Origin: Hymenobacter sp. DG25B
GTDB taxonomy: Bacteria; Bacteroidota; Bacteroidia; Cytophagales; Hymenobacteraceae
Direction: 5' to 3'
DNA length: 64,000 nt
Assembly (NCBI RefSeq): GCF_000801315.1
Contig: NZ_CP010054.1
Location: 2,728,001 to 2,792,000, forward strand
A model generated the notes under the pieces. It worked only from the letters and a program-made list of their open reading frames with translations, did no database searches and had not been told where the DNA came from. Position numbers and translations under genes: made by a program. The number at the start of each line of letters is the position of its first letter. Position 1 is the first letter of the stretch. Of this stretch, positions 41,340 through 50,438 are shown in pieces.

Positions 41340-41870
41340 ATGAGTACCCTTACCACCTCCGACACCCCCACTAGCACCGCCCCGGGCAAGCCCTTGGTTG
41401 GCGTTGTGATGGGCTCCAGCAGCGACTGGACCACCATGCAGCATACCGTGCAGATGCTCACGCACTTTGGCGTGGCGCACGAAGCGCGTGTGGTGTCGGC
41501 CCACCGCATGCCCGACGACTTGTTTGCCTACGCTGAACAAGCCGGCCCGCGCGGCTTGCAAGTCATTATCGCCGGCGCGGGTGGCGCCGCCCACCTGCCA
41601 GGCATGCTGGCCGCCAAAACCACGCTGCCCGTGCTGGGGGTGCCGGTGGCCAGCCGCCATTTGCAGGGGGTAGACTCCCTGCACAGCATCGTGCAAATGC
41701 CTAAAGGGGTGCCCGTTGCCACGTTTGCTATTGGCGACGCCGGAGCGGCCAATGCCGCGCTGTTCGCCGTCAGCCTGCTGGCCTTGCACGATCCGGCCCT
41801 GGCGACCAGGCTGCAGGCGTTTCGCGCCGAACAAACCGAAGCTGCTCGCGCCATGACGCTGCCCGTATGA
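41340..41870 (+). CDS. purE: N5-carboxyaminoimidazole ribonucleotide mutase
   Basis: 176 residues; converts N5-CAIR to CAIR in purine synthesis. Class I PurE motifs: [32 protein letters not shown] with the catalytic His, [19 protein letters not shown] and [20 protein letters not shown]. The C-terminal segment [20 protein letters not shown] is, from memory, typical of Burkholderiales PurE and unlike Bacteroidota PurE. The first 15 residues (Thr/Ser/Pro-rich) are an unconserved tail. The stop overlaps purK by 4 bp (ATGA). Confidence 0.93.
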   Translation: MSTLTTSDTPTSTAPGKPLVGVVMGSSSDWTTMQHTVQMLTHFGVAHEARVVSAHRMPDDLFAYAEQAGPRGLQVIIAGAGGAAHLPGMLAAKTTLPVLGVPVASRHLQGVDSLHSIVQMPKGVPVATFAIGDAGAANAALFAVSLLALHDPALATRLQAFRAEQTEAARAMTLPV

Positions 41871-43117
41871 AGGAAGGTATTCAAGTTGCAGCCATGACCC
41901 CGGTTTTCCCGGGCAGTGAAGACGCCGCGGGCCAGCTGGCCACCCTGGGGGTGATGGGGGGCGGCCAGCTGGGCCGCATGTTTGTGCATGCCGCTCAGCG
42001 CCTGGGTTACTTCACCGCCGTGCTGGATCCGGACGCGCAAAGCCCGGCCGGGCGGGTGAGTCACTACCACATCCAGACCGACTACAACGACCCGGCGGGG
42101 CTCTCGCAGCTGGCCCAGCTGTGCCAGGCCATCACCACCGAGTTTGAAAACGTGCCGGCCCAGGCCCTGCACGTGCTGGCCCAGACCCGACCCGTGGCGC
42201 CGGGCGCGGCCGTAGTAGGCATTGCTCAAAACCGCATCGAGGAAAAAGCCCACTTCGCGGCCTGCGCTGATCTGTCGGGGGTGAGTTGCGCACCTTATGC
42301 GGTGATTGAAACGCTGGCCCAGCTGCAGGCCATCCAGGCCGACCGGGCGGATTTGCTGCCCGGCATCCTGAAAACCGCGCGCATGGGCTACGATGGCAAG
42401 GGTCAGGTCCGCGTCAGGACCGCCGTTGAGCTGACAGCCGCCTGGGCGGAGTTAGGCAGCGTCGCCTGCGTGCTGGAAAAGATGCTGCCGCTAACCGCCG
42501 AGTGTTCGGTGCTGGTGGCGCGCGGTTGGGACGGGCAGGTCGTCAGTTTCGCCCCCCAGCGCAACGTACACGTCGATGGCATTCTGGCCGTGACCCATGC
42601 GTACGAAGGAAATATGCCGCCCGCCCTGGCAACCAGGGCTCGCGAGGCGGCCGTTTCCATCGCGCATCATCTTGGCTATGTCGGGGTGCTGTGCGTCGAG
42701 TTTTTTGTGGTGGACGACGGCAGTGCGCACGGCGGCCTGGTGGTCAATGAAATGGCCCCGCGCCCGCACAACAGCGGCCATTACACCTTGGATGCCTGTG
42801 ACGCCTCGCAGTTTGACCTGCAGGTCCATGCCATGGCGGGTTTGCCCTTGCCGCCGCCGCGCCAGCATTCCCCGGCTATCATGCTCAACCTGCTGGGCGA
42901 GGTGTGGTTTGACGCCCGCGGGCAACGACGGGAGCCGGACTGGACCGCCGTTCTGAGCCTGCCGGGAACGCACCTGCACCTGTACGGCAAGCTGCACGCG
43001 CGCGCAGGCCGCAAGATGGGTCACCTGACCATCACCGGCCCGAATGTCGCCAGTGTCAAAACCGTGGCACGGCGCGCTGCTGGCCTGCTCGGCTTGCCGG
43101 GGCTGGACGACATCTAG
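41867..43117 (+). CDS. purK: N5-carboxyaminoimidazole ribonucleotide synthase
   Basis: 416 residues, ATP-grasp enzyme that carboxylates AIR with bicarbonate and ATP. N-terminal [37 protein letters not shown]-grasp core [17 protein letters not shown] and the Mg-binding segment [10 protein letters not shown]...[35 protein letters not shown] and [20 protein letters not shown] recall Burkholderiales PurK strongly, so transfer of a purEK unit from a betaproteobacterium is likely (inference from memory). The first ten residues are poorly supported; ATG 41894 is an alternative start. Confidence 0.92.
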   Translation: MKEGIQVAAMTPVFPGSEDAAGQLATLGVMGGGQLGRMFVHAAQRLGYFTAVLDPDAQSPAGRVSHYHIQTDYNDPAGLSQLAQLCQAITTEFENVPAQALHVLAQTRPVAPGAAVVGIAQNRIEEKAHFAACADLSGVSCAPYAVIETLAQLQAIQADRADLLPGILKTARMGYDGKGQVRVRTAVELTAAWAELGSVACVLEKMLPLTAECSVLVARGWDGQVVSFAPQRNVHVDGILAVTHAYEGNMPPALATRAREAAVSIAHHLGYVGVLCVEFFVVDDGSAHGGLVVNEMAPRPHNSGHYTLDACDASQFDLQVHAMAGLPLPPPRQHSPAIMLNLLGEVWFDARGQRREPDWTAVLSLPGTHLHLYGKLHARAGRKMGHLTITGPNVASVKTVARRAAGLLGLPGLDDI

Positions 43118-43219
43118 AGGCTATTAATCATTTCCAGTCGTGCCGCCCTGGCTCCCTTCTTCACCATGTCGCGCATCATGCGGGGGAAGGGGGCCTGGGC
43201 TAAGGCGAACCAACAGAAC

Positions 43220-44302
43220 ATGACCCAAACAGTAAAACTCATTCTGGAAGACGGCACCGAACTCGAGGGCCAATCCTTCGGGGCCTTTACCTCCGCGGCC
43301 GGCGAGGTCGTGTTCAGCACGGCCATGACCGGCTACCCGGAAAACCTGACGGACCCCTCCTTTGCCGGCCAGATCCTGGTGCTCACCTACCCGCTGGTGG
43401 GCAACTACGGCGTGCCTGGCGAGGAGCTCTACGAGTCGATTTCCCGGATTTTCGAGTCGGATAAGGTGCACATTGCCGGCCTGGTAGTCAATTATTATTC
43501 CGAAGAACACAGCCACTGGAACGCGGCCAAAAGCCTGGGCGACTGGCTCAAAGAGTATAACATCCCCGGCATCTTTGGTGTGGACACGCGGATGCTCACC
43601 AAGAAGCTGCGCGAGAAAGGCGCGATGCTGGGCAAAATCGTAGCGGAGGAAGATGTGCCCTTCCACGACCCGAACCTGGACAACCTGGTGGCCCAGGTGA
43701 GCCCGACCCAGGTCACCCGCTACGGCCACGGCCAGCACAAAATCGTGCTGGTGGACTGCGGCACCAAGACCAACATCATTCGCTGCTTTCTCGAGCGCGA
43801 CGTGGAGCTCATCCGCGTGCCCTGGGACTACGACTTCACCACCCTAGACTACGACGGCCTGTTCCTCAGCAACGGCCCCGGCGACCCGAAAATGTGTGAG
43901 GCTACTATCACCCACCTGCAAAAAGCCCTGCAGCAGGACAAGCCCATCTTCGGCATCTGCCTGGGCAGCCAGCTCATGGGCCTGGCCGCGGGCGGCGACA
44001 CCTTCAAGCTGAAATACGGTCACCGCAGCCACAACCAGCCCGTCAAGCTCACCGGCACGCAGCACTGCTACATCACCAGCCAGAACCACGGCTTCGCCGT
44101 CGACCCGGCCACGCTGCCGGCCGAGTGGCGCGTGCTGTTTGAGAACCTGAACGACGGCACCTGCGAAGGCATTAAGCACCAGACCAAGCCGTTCTTCTCC
44201 ACCCAGTTCCACCCCGAAGCCGCCGGTGGCCCCCAGGACACGGAGTTTCTGTTTGATGACTTTTTGACGGCAGTGGCAGCCTATAAAGCCGCGAAGGTAT
44301 AG
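43220..44302 (+). CDS. carA: carbamoyl-phosphate synthase small subunit
   Basis: 360 residues; glutamine amidotransferase that feeds ammonia to CarB. N-terminal CarA domain VKLILEDGTELEGQSFGAFT, FSTAMTGYPENLTDPSFAGQ, GVPGEELY. The class I GATase triad is present: Cys in FGICLGSQLMGLAAGG, and His and Glu in STQFHPEAAGG. The ATG at 43220 (MTQTVKLIL) is chosen; an in-frame start at 43166 would prepend 18 residues with no similarity. The protein looks Bacteroidota-like, in contrast to purE/purK upstream. Separated from carB by 115 bp containing a palindromic repeat. Confidence 0.94.
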   Translation: MTQTVKLILEDGTELEGQSFGAFTSAAGEVVFSTAMTGYPENLTDPSFAGQILVLTYPLVGNYGVPGEELYESISRIFESDKVHIAGLVVNYYSEEHSHWNAAKSLGDWLKEYNIPGIFGVDTRMLTKKLREKGAMLGKIVAEEDVPFHDPNLDNLVAQVSPTQVTRYGHGQHKIVLVDCGTKTNIIRCFLERDVELIRVPWDYDFTTLDYDGLFLSNGPGDPKMCEATITHLQKALQQDKPIFGICLGSQLMGLAAGGDTFKLKYGHRSHNQPVKLTGTQHCYITSQNHGFAVDPATLPAEWRVLFENLNDGTCEGIKHQTKPFFSTQFHPEAAGGPQDTEFLFDDFLTAVAAYKAAKV

Positions 44303-44376
44303 CGACGCCTACTTGCCTCGCCCATTCAAACGAATGCTGCCGGTCCGTCCGGCTTAAAACAACATCCGCAACGATT

Positions 44377-44396
44377 GAGACGCCACTAGGCGTCTC
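44377..44396. repeat. short palindromic repeat GAGACGCC-ACTA-GGCGTCTC
   Basis: An 8-bp perfect stem with a 4-nt loop in the carA-carB gap, reading TTGAGACGCC on one side and ending in CTCTACA on the other. Similar GTAGAGACGC-type palindromes are common dispersed repeats in Bacteroidota genomes (recalled, not searched). No T-run, so it is not a classical terminator; it may modulate carA versus carB expression. Confidence 0.6.
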
Positions 44397-44417
44397 TACA
44401 TCCCGCTTTTCCACCCC

Positions 44418-47400
44418 ATGGAAAAACCCACGAAAGTTCTTATCCTCGGTTCCGGCGCGCTGAAAATCGGCGAGGCCGGCGAGTTCGACTACTCCGGCTC
44501 CCAGGCGCTCAAGGCCCTGAAAGAGGAAGGCATCCGCACCATCCTGATCAACCCCAACATTGCCACCGTGCAGACCTCCGAGGGCCTGGCCGACGACGTG
44601 TACTTTCTGCCCGTGACGCCCTACTTCGTGGAGGAAGTCATCAAAAAGGAGCAGCCCGACGGCATTCTGGTGGCCTTCGGCGGGCAGACGGCCCTGAACT
44701 GCGCCGTGGCCCTGTACCGCGCCGGCGTGTTCGACAAGTATAACGTGCAGGTGCTGGGCACGCCCGTGCAGAGCATCATCGACACGGAGGACCGGGATAT
44801 CTTCAAGGAGAAGCTCGGGCAGATTGGTGTGCTCTCGGCCCGCAGCGTGGCCGTCACCACGCTGGACGACGCGCTGGCCGCCGCCGAAAAAATCGGCTTT
44901 CCCATCATCGTGCGGGCCGCCTTTGCGCTGGGCGGGCTGGGCAGCGGCTTTGCCAACAACTTCGACGAGCTGCGGGCCCTGGCCCAGAAGGCCTTCACCA
45001 CCTCGGACCAGATTCTGGTGGAGGAGTCGCTGAAGGGCTGGAAGGAAGTGGAGTACGAAGTGGTGCGCGATGCCTACGACAACTGCATCACGGTCTGCAA
45101 CATGGAGAACTTCGACCCCATCGGCATCCACACCGGGGAGAGCATCGTAGTAGCGCCGTCGCAGACGCTGAGCAACCGGGAGTACCACAAGCTGCGCCGC
45201 CTCGGCATTCAGACCATCCGCCACCTGGGCATCGTGGGCGAGTGCAACATTCAGTATGCGCTGGACCCGAAATCCGAGGACTACCGCGTCATTGAAGTGA
45301 ATGCGCGCCTCTCGCGCTCCTCGGCCCTGGCCTCCAAGGCCACGGGCTACCCCTTGGCCTTCGTGGCCGCCAAGCTGAGTCTGGGCTACTCACTGGCCGA
45401 GCTGAAAAACAGCGTGACGCAGACCACCTCGGCCTTCTTTGAGCCGGCCCTGGACTACGTGGTGGTCAAGCTGCCGCGCTGGGATCTGGGCAAGTTCGCG
45501 GGCGTGAACCGGCAGATCGGCTCGGCCATGAAGAGCGTGGGCGAGGTGATGGCCATCGGCAAAAGCTTTGAGGAAGCCATTCAGAAGGGCCTGCGCATGC
45601 TCGACACGGGCAAGCGCGGCTTTGTGGCCAACCGGGCCGAGGACGAGCTGGATAACGCCGCCATCGACCAGCTGCTGCGCGAGCCCAACGAGGAGCGCAT
45701 CTTCGCTATCAATCTGGCCTTTGAGGCCGGCTACAGCATCCAGCAGGTCCATGAGCTGACCAAAATCGACTTGTGGTTTCTGCAGCGCTTATATACCATT
45801 TTCCAGTTAGGCCAAAAGCTTGCCGAAGGCCGTACCAACGGCGGCCTCGACGGGCTGGACACCGCGCTATTGCGCGACGTCAAAAAAGCTGGCTTTTCCG
45901 ACCAGCAGATTGCCGTGCAGCTGCTGGGGGAAGGCGACGTGAAGGCCGACGAGCTGCGGGTACGCGCCCGCCGCAAAGCCCTGGGCGTGCTGCCCGTCAT
46001 CAAGCAGATTGACACGCTGGCGGCCGAGTTCCCGGCCCAGACCAACTACCTCTACACCACCTACCACGGCACGGAACATGATTTAGCGCCGGAAACTGAT
46101 AAGTCCGTCATGGTGCTGGGCTCGGGCGTGTACCGCATCGGCTCCTCCGTGGAGTTTGACTGGTGCGGCGTGCAGGCCGTGCAGACGGCCGCGGCCGAGG
46201 GTTACAAGACGATTATCATCAACTACAACCCCGAAACCGTCTCCACCGACTACGACGTCTCGGACCGGCTCTACTTCGAGGAGCTGAGCTTCGAGCGGGT
46301 GCTGGACATTCTGGACTTTGAACAGCCGGGCGGGGTGATTCTCTCCACGGGCGGGCAGATTCCCAACAACCTGGCCACCCGCCTGGCCGAGGCCAAGGCG
46401 CCCATCCTGGGCACCTCGGCGGCCATGATTGACCAGGCGGAAAACCGCCACAAGTTCTCCTCTATCCTCGATGAGCTGGGCATTGCCCAGCCCCGCTGGC
46501 AGGAGCTCACCTCGCTGGAAGCCATGTTCGACTTCGTAAATGAGGTGGGCTACCCCGTGCTGATCCGGCCCAGCTACGTGCTGTCGGGGGCGGCCATGAA
46601 CGTGGTGTCCAATGCCTTCGAGCTGGAAGAATTCCTCAAAGCTGCGAAGGAAGTCAGTGCCGAATACCCGGTGGTGGTCTCCGAGTTCATCCAGGAGGCC
46701 AAGGAAATTGAGCTGGACGCCGTGGCCGACCGGGGCGAAATCGTGAGCTACGCCATTTCCGAGCACGTGGAGTTTGCCGGCGTGCACTCCGGCGACGCGA
46801 CCATGTACTACCCGCCCCAGCGCGTGTACGTGGGCACGGTGCGCAAGCTCAAGATCATTGCCGAGAAGATTGCCAAGCGCTTTGAAATCAGCGGGCCCTT
46901 CAACATCCAGTTTCTGGAGAAAAACCGCGAAATCCGGGTGATTGAGTGCAACATCCGCGCCTCCCGCTCCTTCCCCTTCGTGAGCAAGGTCTCGGGCCAC
47001 AACCTGATCCAGAAGGCCACCCAGGTACTGCTGGGGAAGAAAGTGACGCGCGACGCCAGCGAGCTGGTCTACGATCTGCCCTTCGTGGGGGTAAAGGCCC
47101 CGCAGTTCTCCTTCACCCGCCTGCCCGGCGCCGACCCGGTGCTGCGCGTGGACATGACCTCCACCGGCGAGGTGGGCTGCCTGGGCGACACGGCCGAGGA
47201 AGCGCTGCTCAAGGCCATGCTCTCGGTGGGCTATAAGATTCCGCAGAAAACGGTGCTGCTCTCCAGCGGCCCGCTGCTCTCGAAGGTGGCGCTGCTGGAC
47301 TCGGCCCGCCTGCTGGTGCAGCACGGCTTCGCGCTCTACGCCACAGCGGGCACGCACCGCTTCCTGGCCGAGCACCAGGTGCCCAGCACGCTGGTCTTCT

Positions 47401-47654
47401 GGCCCGACGAGCGGCAGGAGCCCAACGTGCTGACGTATCTGAAGGAGAAGAAGATTGACCTGGTGCTCAACATCCCCAAGAACCTGAGCAAGGGTGAGCT
47501 GGACAACGACTACACCATCCGCCGCACGGCCGTGGACTTCGGCATTCCGCTGCTGACCAACGCGCGGCTGGCCAAAGCCTTCATTCAGGCCTTCTGCACG
47601 CTGGAGATGAAGGATCTGAAGATCAAGAGCTGGAACGAGTATAAGGCTATGTAA
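44418..47654 (+). CDS. carB: carbamoyl-phosphate synthase large subunit
   Basis: 1078 residues, full length. Two ATP-grasp halves: KVLILGSGALKIGEAGEFDY, LINPNIATVQTSEGLADDVY and GILVAFGGQTALNCAVAL in the first, and VMVLGSGVYRIGSSVEFDWC, INYNPETVSTDYDVSDRLYF and GVILSTGGQIPNNLATRLAE in the second. The C-terminal allosteric MGS-like domain (residues about 940-1078, LFATAGTHRFLAE-type region) is present. Makes carbamoyl phosphate from glutamine, bicarbonate and 2 ATP with CarA. The LGSGALKIGEAGEFDYSG start is characteristic of the Bacteroidota CarB variety. Last gene of the nucleotide cluster. Confidence 0.94.
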   Translation: MEKPTKVLILGSGALKIGEAGEFDYSGSQALKALKEEGIRTILINPNIATVQTSEGLADDVYFLPVTPYFVEEVIKKEQPDGILVAFGGQTALNCAVALYRAGVFDKYNVQVLGTPVQSIIDTEDRDIFKEKLGQIGVLSARSVAVTTLDDALAAAEKIGFPIIVRAAFALGGLGSGFANNFDELRALAQKAFTTSDQILVEESLKGWKEVEYEVVRDAYDNCITVCNMENFDPIGIHTGESIVVAPSQTLSNREYHKLRRLGIQTIRHLGIVGECNIQYALDPKSEDYRVIEVNARLSRSSALASKATGYPLAFVAAKLSLGYSLAELKNSVTQTTSAFFEPALDYVVVKLPRWDLGKFAGVNRQIGSAMKSVGEVMAIGKSFEEAIQKGLRMLDTGKRGFVANRAEDELDNAAIDQLLREPNEERIFAINLAFEAGYSIQQVHELTKIDLWFLQRLYTIFQLGQKLAEGRTNGGLDGLDTALLRDVKKAGFSDQQIAVQLLGEGDVKADELRVRARRKALGVLPVIKQIDTLAAEFPAQTNYLYTTYHGTEHDLAPETDKSVMVLGSGVYRIGSSVEFDWCGVQAVQTAAAEGYKTIIINYNPETVSTDYDVSDRLYFEELSFERVLDILDFEQPGGVILSTGGQIPNNLATRLAEAKAPILGTSAAMIDQAENRHKFSSILDELGIAQPRWQELTSLEAMFDFVNEVGYPVLIRPSYVLSGAAMNVVSNAFELEEFLKAAKEVSAEYPVVVSEFIQEAKEIELDAVADRGEIVSYAISEHVEFAGVHSGDATMYYPPQRVYVGTVRKLKIIAEKIAKRFEISGPFNIQFLEKNREIRVIECNIRASRSFPFVSKVSGHNLIQKATQVLLGKKVTRDASELVYDLPFVGVKAPQFSFTRLPGADPVLRVDMTSTGEVGCLGDTAEEALLKAMLSVGYKIPQKTVLLSSGPLLSKVALLDSARLLVQHGFALYATAGTHRFLAEHQVPSTLVFWPDERQEPNVLTYLKEKKIDLVLNIPKNLSKGELDNDYTIRRTAVDFGIPLLTNARLAKAFIQAFCTLEMKDLKIKSWNEYKAM

Positions 47655-47664
47655 GGCAAAGCTT

Positions 47665-48150
47665 CTACTTCGCGTATCGTTGCACCATCATGCGTAGTGC
47701 CGACTTGCCCGAGCGCTGGAAACGGAAGCTCCAGGAATATCTGATTGCAAAAGGCAGCACTAAGAGCCGGTTAAAATTTAGGACTGCTGAATACTTGTCC
47801 CGCTTGAGTAGCCCGAAAATAGCTGTTTTGCACTGGCACCTTGAGCTGTTTTGCAGATTGAGGTGGTCGGCGGCCAGCTGCACGAATTTGGTGGAGCTGG
47901 TCAGGTAGCGCGCCAGCTGCTCGGCCACGGCCGTGAGGGAAGTGCCCTTGGGCTTGACTTCCACCACAGCCACCAGTTTGCGGTCCACAAACAGGGCGTA
48001 GTCGGCCGGCCAAGTGCTGGTCTGAAACTCGCGAACGGCAACACCTTATCCGGCACTAAGGTTTAATTTGTCGGCATCCTAGATTTCCCGGCCAGATGCT
48101 TGCAGCTGTTGATCAATGATCTGCCGGGCTTTCTGTTCGGGGGTAATCAT
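47665..48150 (-). pseudogene. type I restriction enzyme R subunit (HsdR) N-terminal remnant
   Basis: From ATG 48150 the minus strand reads MITPEQKARQIIDQQLQASG, then TAG (48079-48081), then DADKLNLSAG, then TAA (48046-48048), then GVAVREFQTSTWPADYALFV, DRKLVAVVEVKPKGTSLTAV and AEQLARYL. This is the HsdR N-terminal nuclease domain, with the D and ExK catalytic pattern visible as DYALFV...VVEVKPKG. Two nonsense codons in one frame, plus loss of homology after about 47830 and of everything downstream, show a dead gene. No hsdM or hsdS is present. It lies 9 bp beyond the carB stop. Confidence 0.82.
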
Positions 48151-48187
48151 CTAGTTGATAACGATACAACCTTATTTCAATAGGAAG

Positions 48188-48406
48188 ATGCTAGTCAACA
48201 AACTTAAGCAACCTGAACAGTTATACTACTGGATAGATAAGACCTTTTTCTCAGATAAAGTCTCCGCAAAGGATGAACCTAAAGTTATGGTTGCTTCTGA
48301 TAGCAAGTTCCAAACAGGAAGTATTCTCGGCCGCCTTCCCTACTCACCGAAGCATTTTGTGTTTCCAAAGTTGCAATTCCAAAACTTGACCGTTAGCCTA
48401 AAATAA
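48188..48406 (+). CDS. AT-rich small ORF of unknown function
   Basis: 72 residues from ATG 48188 (MLVNKLKQPEQLYYWIDKTF), ending KLQFQNLTVSLK. The region is clearly poorer in G+C than the flanks. There is an in-frame TTG at 48155. It could be a real small gene of foreign origin or the tail of a larger decayed gene. No family recognised, and the stop sits immediately before the tRNA terminator hairpin. Confidence 0.35.
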   Translation: MLVNKLKQPEQLYYWIDKTFFSDKVSAKDEPKVMVASDSKFQTGSILGRLPYSPKHFVFPKLQFQNLTVSLK

Positions 48407-48437
48407 AAACCCTCTCAGCGTGATGCTAAGAGGGTTT
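48407..48437 (-). terminator. intrinsic terminator of tRNA-Lys
   Basis: On the minus strand AAACCCTCT ... AGAGGGTTT forms a 9-bp stem followed by TTATTTT, four bases after the tRNA 3' end. It could also end transcripts from the plus strand, where GTTTGTG follows. Confidence 0.75.
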
Positions 48438-48440
48438 GTG

Positions 48441-48513
48441 TGATCCCGCTGGGATTCGAACCCAGGACCCATACATTAAAAGTGTATTGCTCTACCAGCT
48501 GAGCTACAGAATC
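48441..48513 (-). tRNA. tRNA-Lys (anticodon TTT)
   Basis: 73-nt cloverleaf. Acceptor stem GATTCTG/CGGGATC (two G-T wobbles), D-arm AGCTCAGCTGGTAGAGC, anticodon stem-loop ATACA-CTTTTAA-TGTAT with TTT in the loop, T-arm CTGGGTTCGAATCCCAG and discriminator A. CCA is not encoded. It stands at the right edge of the region holding the HsdR remnant and nucleotide cluster; tRNA genes are common integration sites. Confidence 0.95.
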
Positions 48514-48591
48514 CTTTACTTTGCAATCGGCGTGTGTTATTCGCTGATTGTGGCACAAAAGTAGAGGGCCGATCCTTATCCTGCAAACGTT

Positions 48592-49317
48592 TTGCTCAAA
48601 AAAACTCACTTTTTTTTATTTCTGGGCCTGTTTTTCTGCCAAACCGTTCTGGCCCAAAACGATAGCAAAGCCCTAGTAAAAGCAGATTCCTTGTTCGAGG
48701 CGGGCGCTTTGCTGCCGGCCTACAAGCTCTACCGCCAAACCCTGCGCCAGGAGCACCAGCACAGTGCCCGGTTGCTGGTGCGCATGGCCTACACTCAGGA
48801 GCAAATAGGCCATTATCCGGCGGCGTTGTATTACCTGAATGTGCTCCAAACGCATGCTCCCTCGCAGGCTACCTGGAATAAAATGGTGGAGCTCGCCCAA
48901 AACAACCGCCTCGACGGCTATACTACTTCGTGGCCGCAGCGCTTACTGATTCCCTTCCGGCGCTATTACAATCAGCTGCTGCAAGCTGCCTTTATAGTAG
49001 CCGTAGTAGCGGGCACGGTCTTGTTAATTCGCTTGCTAAAGCGCCGCCGTATCATTCGGGAATGGTGGGTGCTGTATGGTGTGTATTTGCTGCTGGCCGG
49101 GGTGTTGCTCAATCTGTTGCGGCCGGAAAAAGTGGGGCTGGTGTGTCAGTCCCGGGCGGCGCTGATGAGTGGCCCGGCCGCCGGAGCCAATTGGCTGACA
49201 GTAGCCGCGGCCGGCGACCGGCTGCAAGTGGAAGGCGTGCAGGATATCTGGTATCAGGTAAAATGGCACGGGCGCACTGCTTTCATCCGGCGCCAGAACC
49301 TGTTAGTGGTTGAGTAA
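48592..49317 (+). CDS. exported TPR and SH3-like domain protein
   Basis: 241 residues. There is no ATG at the start of the frame; TTG at 48592 gives LKKTHFFLFLGLFFCQTVLA, a convincing signal peptide. Residues 25-110 hold TPR-like repeats (ADSLFEAGALLPAYKLYRQT; YPAALYYLNVLQTHAPS), then two TM helices (residues about 130-180) and a C-terminal bacterial SH3 domain (GDRLQVEGVQDIWYQVKWHG). This TPR-TM-SH3 order resembles BatE of Bacteroidota aerotolerance operons, but no batABCD genes are adjacent, so the name is not applied. Confidence 0.75.
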   Translation: MLKKTHFFLFLGLFFCQTVLAQNDSKALVKADSLFEAGALLPAYKLYRQTLRQEHQHSARLLVRMAYTQEQIGHYPAALYYLNVLQTHAPSQATWNKMVELAQNNRLDGYTTSWPQRLLIPFRRYYNQLLQAAFIVAVVAGTVLLIRLLKRRRIIREWWVLYGVYLLLAGVLLNLLRPEKVGLVCQSRAALMSGPAAGANWLTVAAAGDRLQVEGVQDIWYQVKWHGRTAFIRRQNLLVVE

Positions 49318-49401
49318 TGCCAATGCTTGGGCGAAGCAATATTGCTGCCGGCGCTATTCACCTGACTGACATTCTACAGCACCCAGAAGTGCATTTACTT
49401 C

Positions 49402-49453
49402 AGAAACCCAACTCGCCCCGGTAGCAAGCTAAGGTGGGGCTGGTTGGGTTTCT
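49402..49453. terminator. hairpin between convergent genes
   Basis: AGAAACCCAAC...GCCCC pairs with GGGGC...TTGGGTTTCT, with short internal mismatches and a loop of about 16 nt. It lies between the TPR/SH3 gene and the convergent SDR gene and probably ends both transcripts. Confidence 0.6.
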
Positions 49454-49486
49454 CCTTATAAATTCTTGCCAGGTAGGCTGGCTCTT

Positions 49487-50293
49487 CTAGCGCAAAGGAG
49501 AGTCTTTCTCCTTGCGAAAATGATTCAGCACCAGCTTATCAGTGAGGCCGGGCAGCCATTTGTTCAGGAAAACGGTCAGTTTACCCTGACTAGTGAGCAC
49601 CATGTCGCGGCGGCGCTGCTCCACGGCTTTCAGGATATGCCGGGCCACTTCTTCGCTGCTCATAATGTTGCCTTCATCCAGCGGCGACTCGCCCTGCTGG
49701 GAGCCATCGGCGGCCAGGGCCACATTGCGGATATTGGAGGAAGTGAAGCCGGGGCAGGCTACCAGCACGTGCACGCCTTGGGGCAGCAGCTCCGTGCGGA
49801 GCGCTTCCAGGAAACCCTGCATGGCAAACTTGGAAGCCGAGTAGCCCGTGCGCCCCGGCAGGCCCCGGTAGCCCGCAATGCTGCTGATGCCTACAATAGA
49901 GCCTTTGGTGGCCACAATATGCGGCAGCGCAAACTTGGTGGTGTATACCGTTCCAAAGAAGTTGGTTTGCATCAGCTGCCGGATTACGTCCAGGTCGGCA
50001 TCCTGAAACAGGGCCCGCATAGAAATGCCGGCGTTGTTCAACAATACGTCCAGGCGGCCAAAAGCGGCAATGGCTTCCTCTACTGCCCGGCGCGAGTCTT
50101 CTTCGTTGCCCACATCGGCGCGCACGGTGCGGTGCTCAATGCCCTGGCGCTGCAGCTCAGCGCTGGTTTCCTGCAGGCGCGCTTCATTACGGCCCGTGAT
50201 AACTACTCTGGCGCCGGCCTGGCCGAACACCTTGGCACAGGCGCGGCCAATACCCGAGGTACCCCCGGTAATCAGTACTACTTTTCCTTTCAT
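49487..50293 (-). CDS. short-chain dehydrogenase/reductase
   Basis: 268 residues. Rossmann motif VLITGGTSGIGRACAKVFGQ with the TGxxxGxG glycines, NNAG motif LLNNAGISMRALF, and catalytic Ser, Tyr and Lys in GISSIAGYRGLPGRTGYSAS then KFAMQGFLEALRTEL. The C-terminal stretch (MVLTSQGKLTVFLNKWLPGL) is a hydrophobic extension typical of DHRS7B-like, membrane-associated SDRs acting on lipids or steroids. Substrate unknown. Divergent from rlmD, 145 bp apart. Confidence 0.88.
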   Translation of the reverse strand: MKGKVVLITGGTSGIGRACAKVFGQAGARVVITGRNEARLQETSAELQRQGIEHRTVRADVGNEEDSRRAVEEAIAAFGRLDVLLNNAGISMRALFQDADLDVIRQLMQTNFFGTVYTTKFALPHIVATKGSIVGISSIAGYRGLPGRTGYSASKFAMQGFLEALRTELLPQGVHVLVACPGFTSSNIRNVALAADGSQQGESPLDEGNIMSSEEVARHILKAVEQRRRDMVLTSQGKLTVFLNKWLPGLTDKLVLNHFRKEKDSPLR

Positions 50294-50425
50294 AGAGTCT
50301 TGGCAGAATTTAGCCCTGGCTCAGCAGGCCGGGAGAAGCAAAACTACGGTTTTTCTGAGCGCAGCTACAGCGGCGGACCCTCTACAAAATCCGCATCTCC
50401 TCATAAATCTGGTCAAATCCGTGGT

Positions 50426-50433
50426 TACCTTTG
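50426..50433 (+). promoter_or_regulatory. -7 promoter element TACCTTTG of rlmD
   Basis: Exact TAnnTTTG match ending 5 bp before the GTG at 50439. It implies a leaderless or nearly leaderless transcript and supports choosing that GTG as the start of rlmD. Confidence 0.5.
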
Positions 50434-50438
50434 CGCTT

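Noticed and set aside
43114-43219. Minus-strand peptide tail (MMRDMVKKGARAARLEMINS) between purK and carA as a gene remnant
   Set aside because: Too short and no family recognised; could be chance in GC-rich DNA.
46083-47375. 430-codon minus-strand open frame inside carB
   Set aside because: Antisense shadow of carB, which is full length with both ATP-grasp halves; the antisense peptide is His/Arg/Gly-rich without a family.
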